This document shows positions 34,404 to 34,500 of a DNA stretch of 34,500 nucleotides, piece by piece. Below the pieces are notes generated by a model. It saw nothing but the letters and a program-made list of their open reading frames with translations. It did no database searches and was not told where the DNA came from. This DNA is from Magnetococcales bacterium (GTDB taxonomy: Bacteria > Pseudomonadota > Magnetococcia > Magnetococcales > UBA8363). Both the position numbers and the translations under genes were made by a program. The DNA is taken from NCBI GenBank assembly GCA_015228925.1, contig JADGCQ010000034.1, forward strand, positions 1 to 34,500, given 5' to 3'. Numbering within the stretch: the stretch's first letter is position 1; each line of letters begins with the position of its first letter.

Positions 34404-34500
34404 CCAGGGCGACCGCATTTGAAATTGGCACGTCCAAATTCCCGAAAATAATCAATTATTAAAAGAAAAAAGGGGTCTGGGGGATTGCCCCCAGGGTTTT
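34404..34500 (+). repeat. intergenic repeat, long copy B (cut by window end)
   Basis: 34456-34500 is identical to the first 45 bases of the 51-base core (copy A 20124-20168). 34404-34439 matches 20071-20106 at 33 of 36 bases. The unit runs off the right end of the window in the same orientation as copy A and opposite to copy C. Confidence 0.85.

Overview
The window looks like chromosome from a Gram-negative, flexibly anaerobic or microaerophilic proteobacterium. Diderm markers are an RND pump with a lipoprotein adaptor, a Tat-type lipoprotein and a prepilin-like protein. A Na+-pumping acyl-CoA decarboxylase and rubrerythrin suggest low-oxygen metabolism. The density of signalling genes and the FecR-type protein resemble magnetotactic Magnetococcales, but that is an impression and not shown by the sequence. 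I saw no rRNA, tRNA or CRISPR array.

Layout. 1-5.7 kb: murA on the minus strand, then a plus-strand operon in the order A-D-C-B encoding a biotin-dependent, Na+-pumping methylmalonyl-CoA decarboxylase, closed by a terminator. 5.7-6.3 kb: a gene-free stretch that reads on the minus strand as a multi-hairpin small RNA with C-rich loops and its own terminator. 6.3-9.5 kb: a prepilin-like protein divergent from an altered tyrosine recombinase, then a small nuclease-like protein and a rhodanese. 9.6-13.2 kb: an unknown protein, a Ser/Thr kinase fused to a formylglycine-enzyme-like domain, and a FecR-type lipoprotein. 13.2-14.6 kb, minus strand: an ankyrin protein, a Cys-rich protein and a short soluble chemotaxis-type signalling protein. 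15-19.6 kb: a very large hybrid histidine kinase and a response regulator whose kinase-like output lacks the phospho-accepting histidine. 20.5-27.2 kb: a membrane hybrid kinase translationally coupled to an RND adaptor and pump. 27.2-30.5 kb: an AT-richer three-gene cassette (DUF262 protein, DUF3696-type ATPase, unknown protein), the best candidate for an undescribed defence-type system. 30.6-34.3 kb: a cyclic-nucleotide-binding-like protein, an orphan antitoxin-like protein, a sigma-54 activator divergent from a small gene with a sigma-54 promoter, and rubrerythrin.

A 51-base intergenic repeat with a GC-rich hairpin occurs at both ends of the window (opposite orientations) and near 20.1 kb, with a diverged relative near 5.75 kb. 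Two of these copies lie beside arrays of perfect hairpins.

All family assignments come from reading motifs by eye. No database search was possible.
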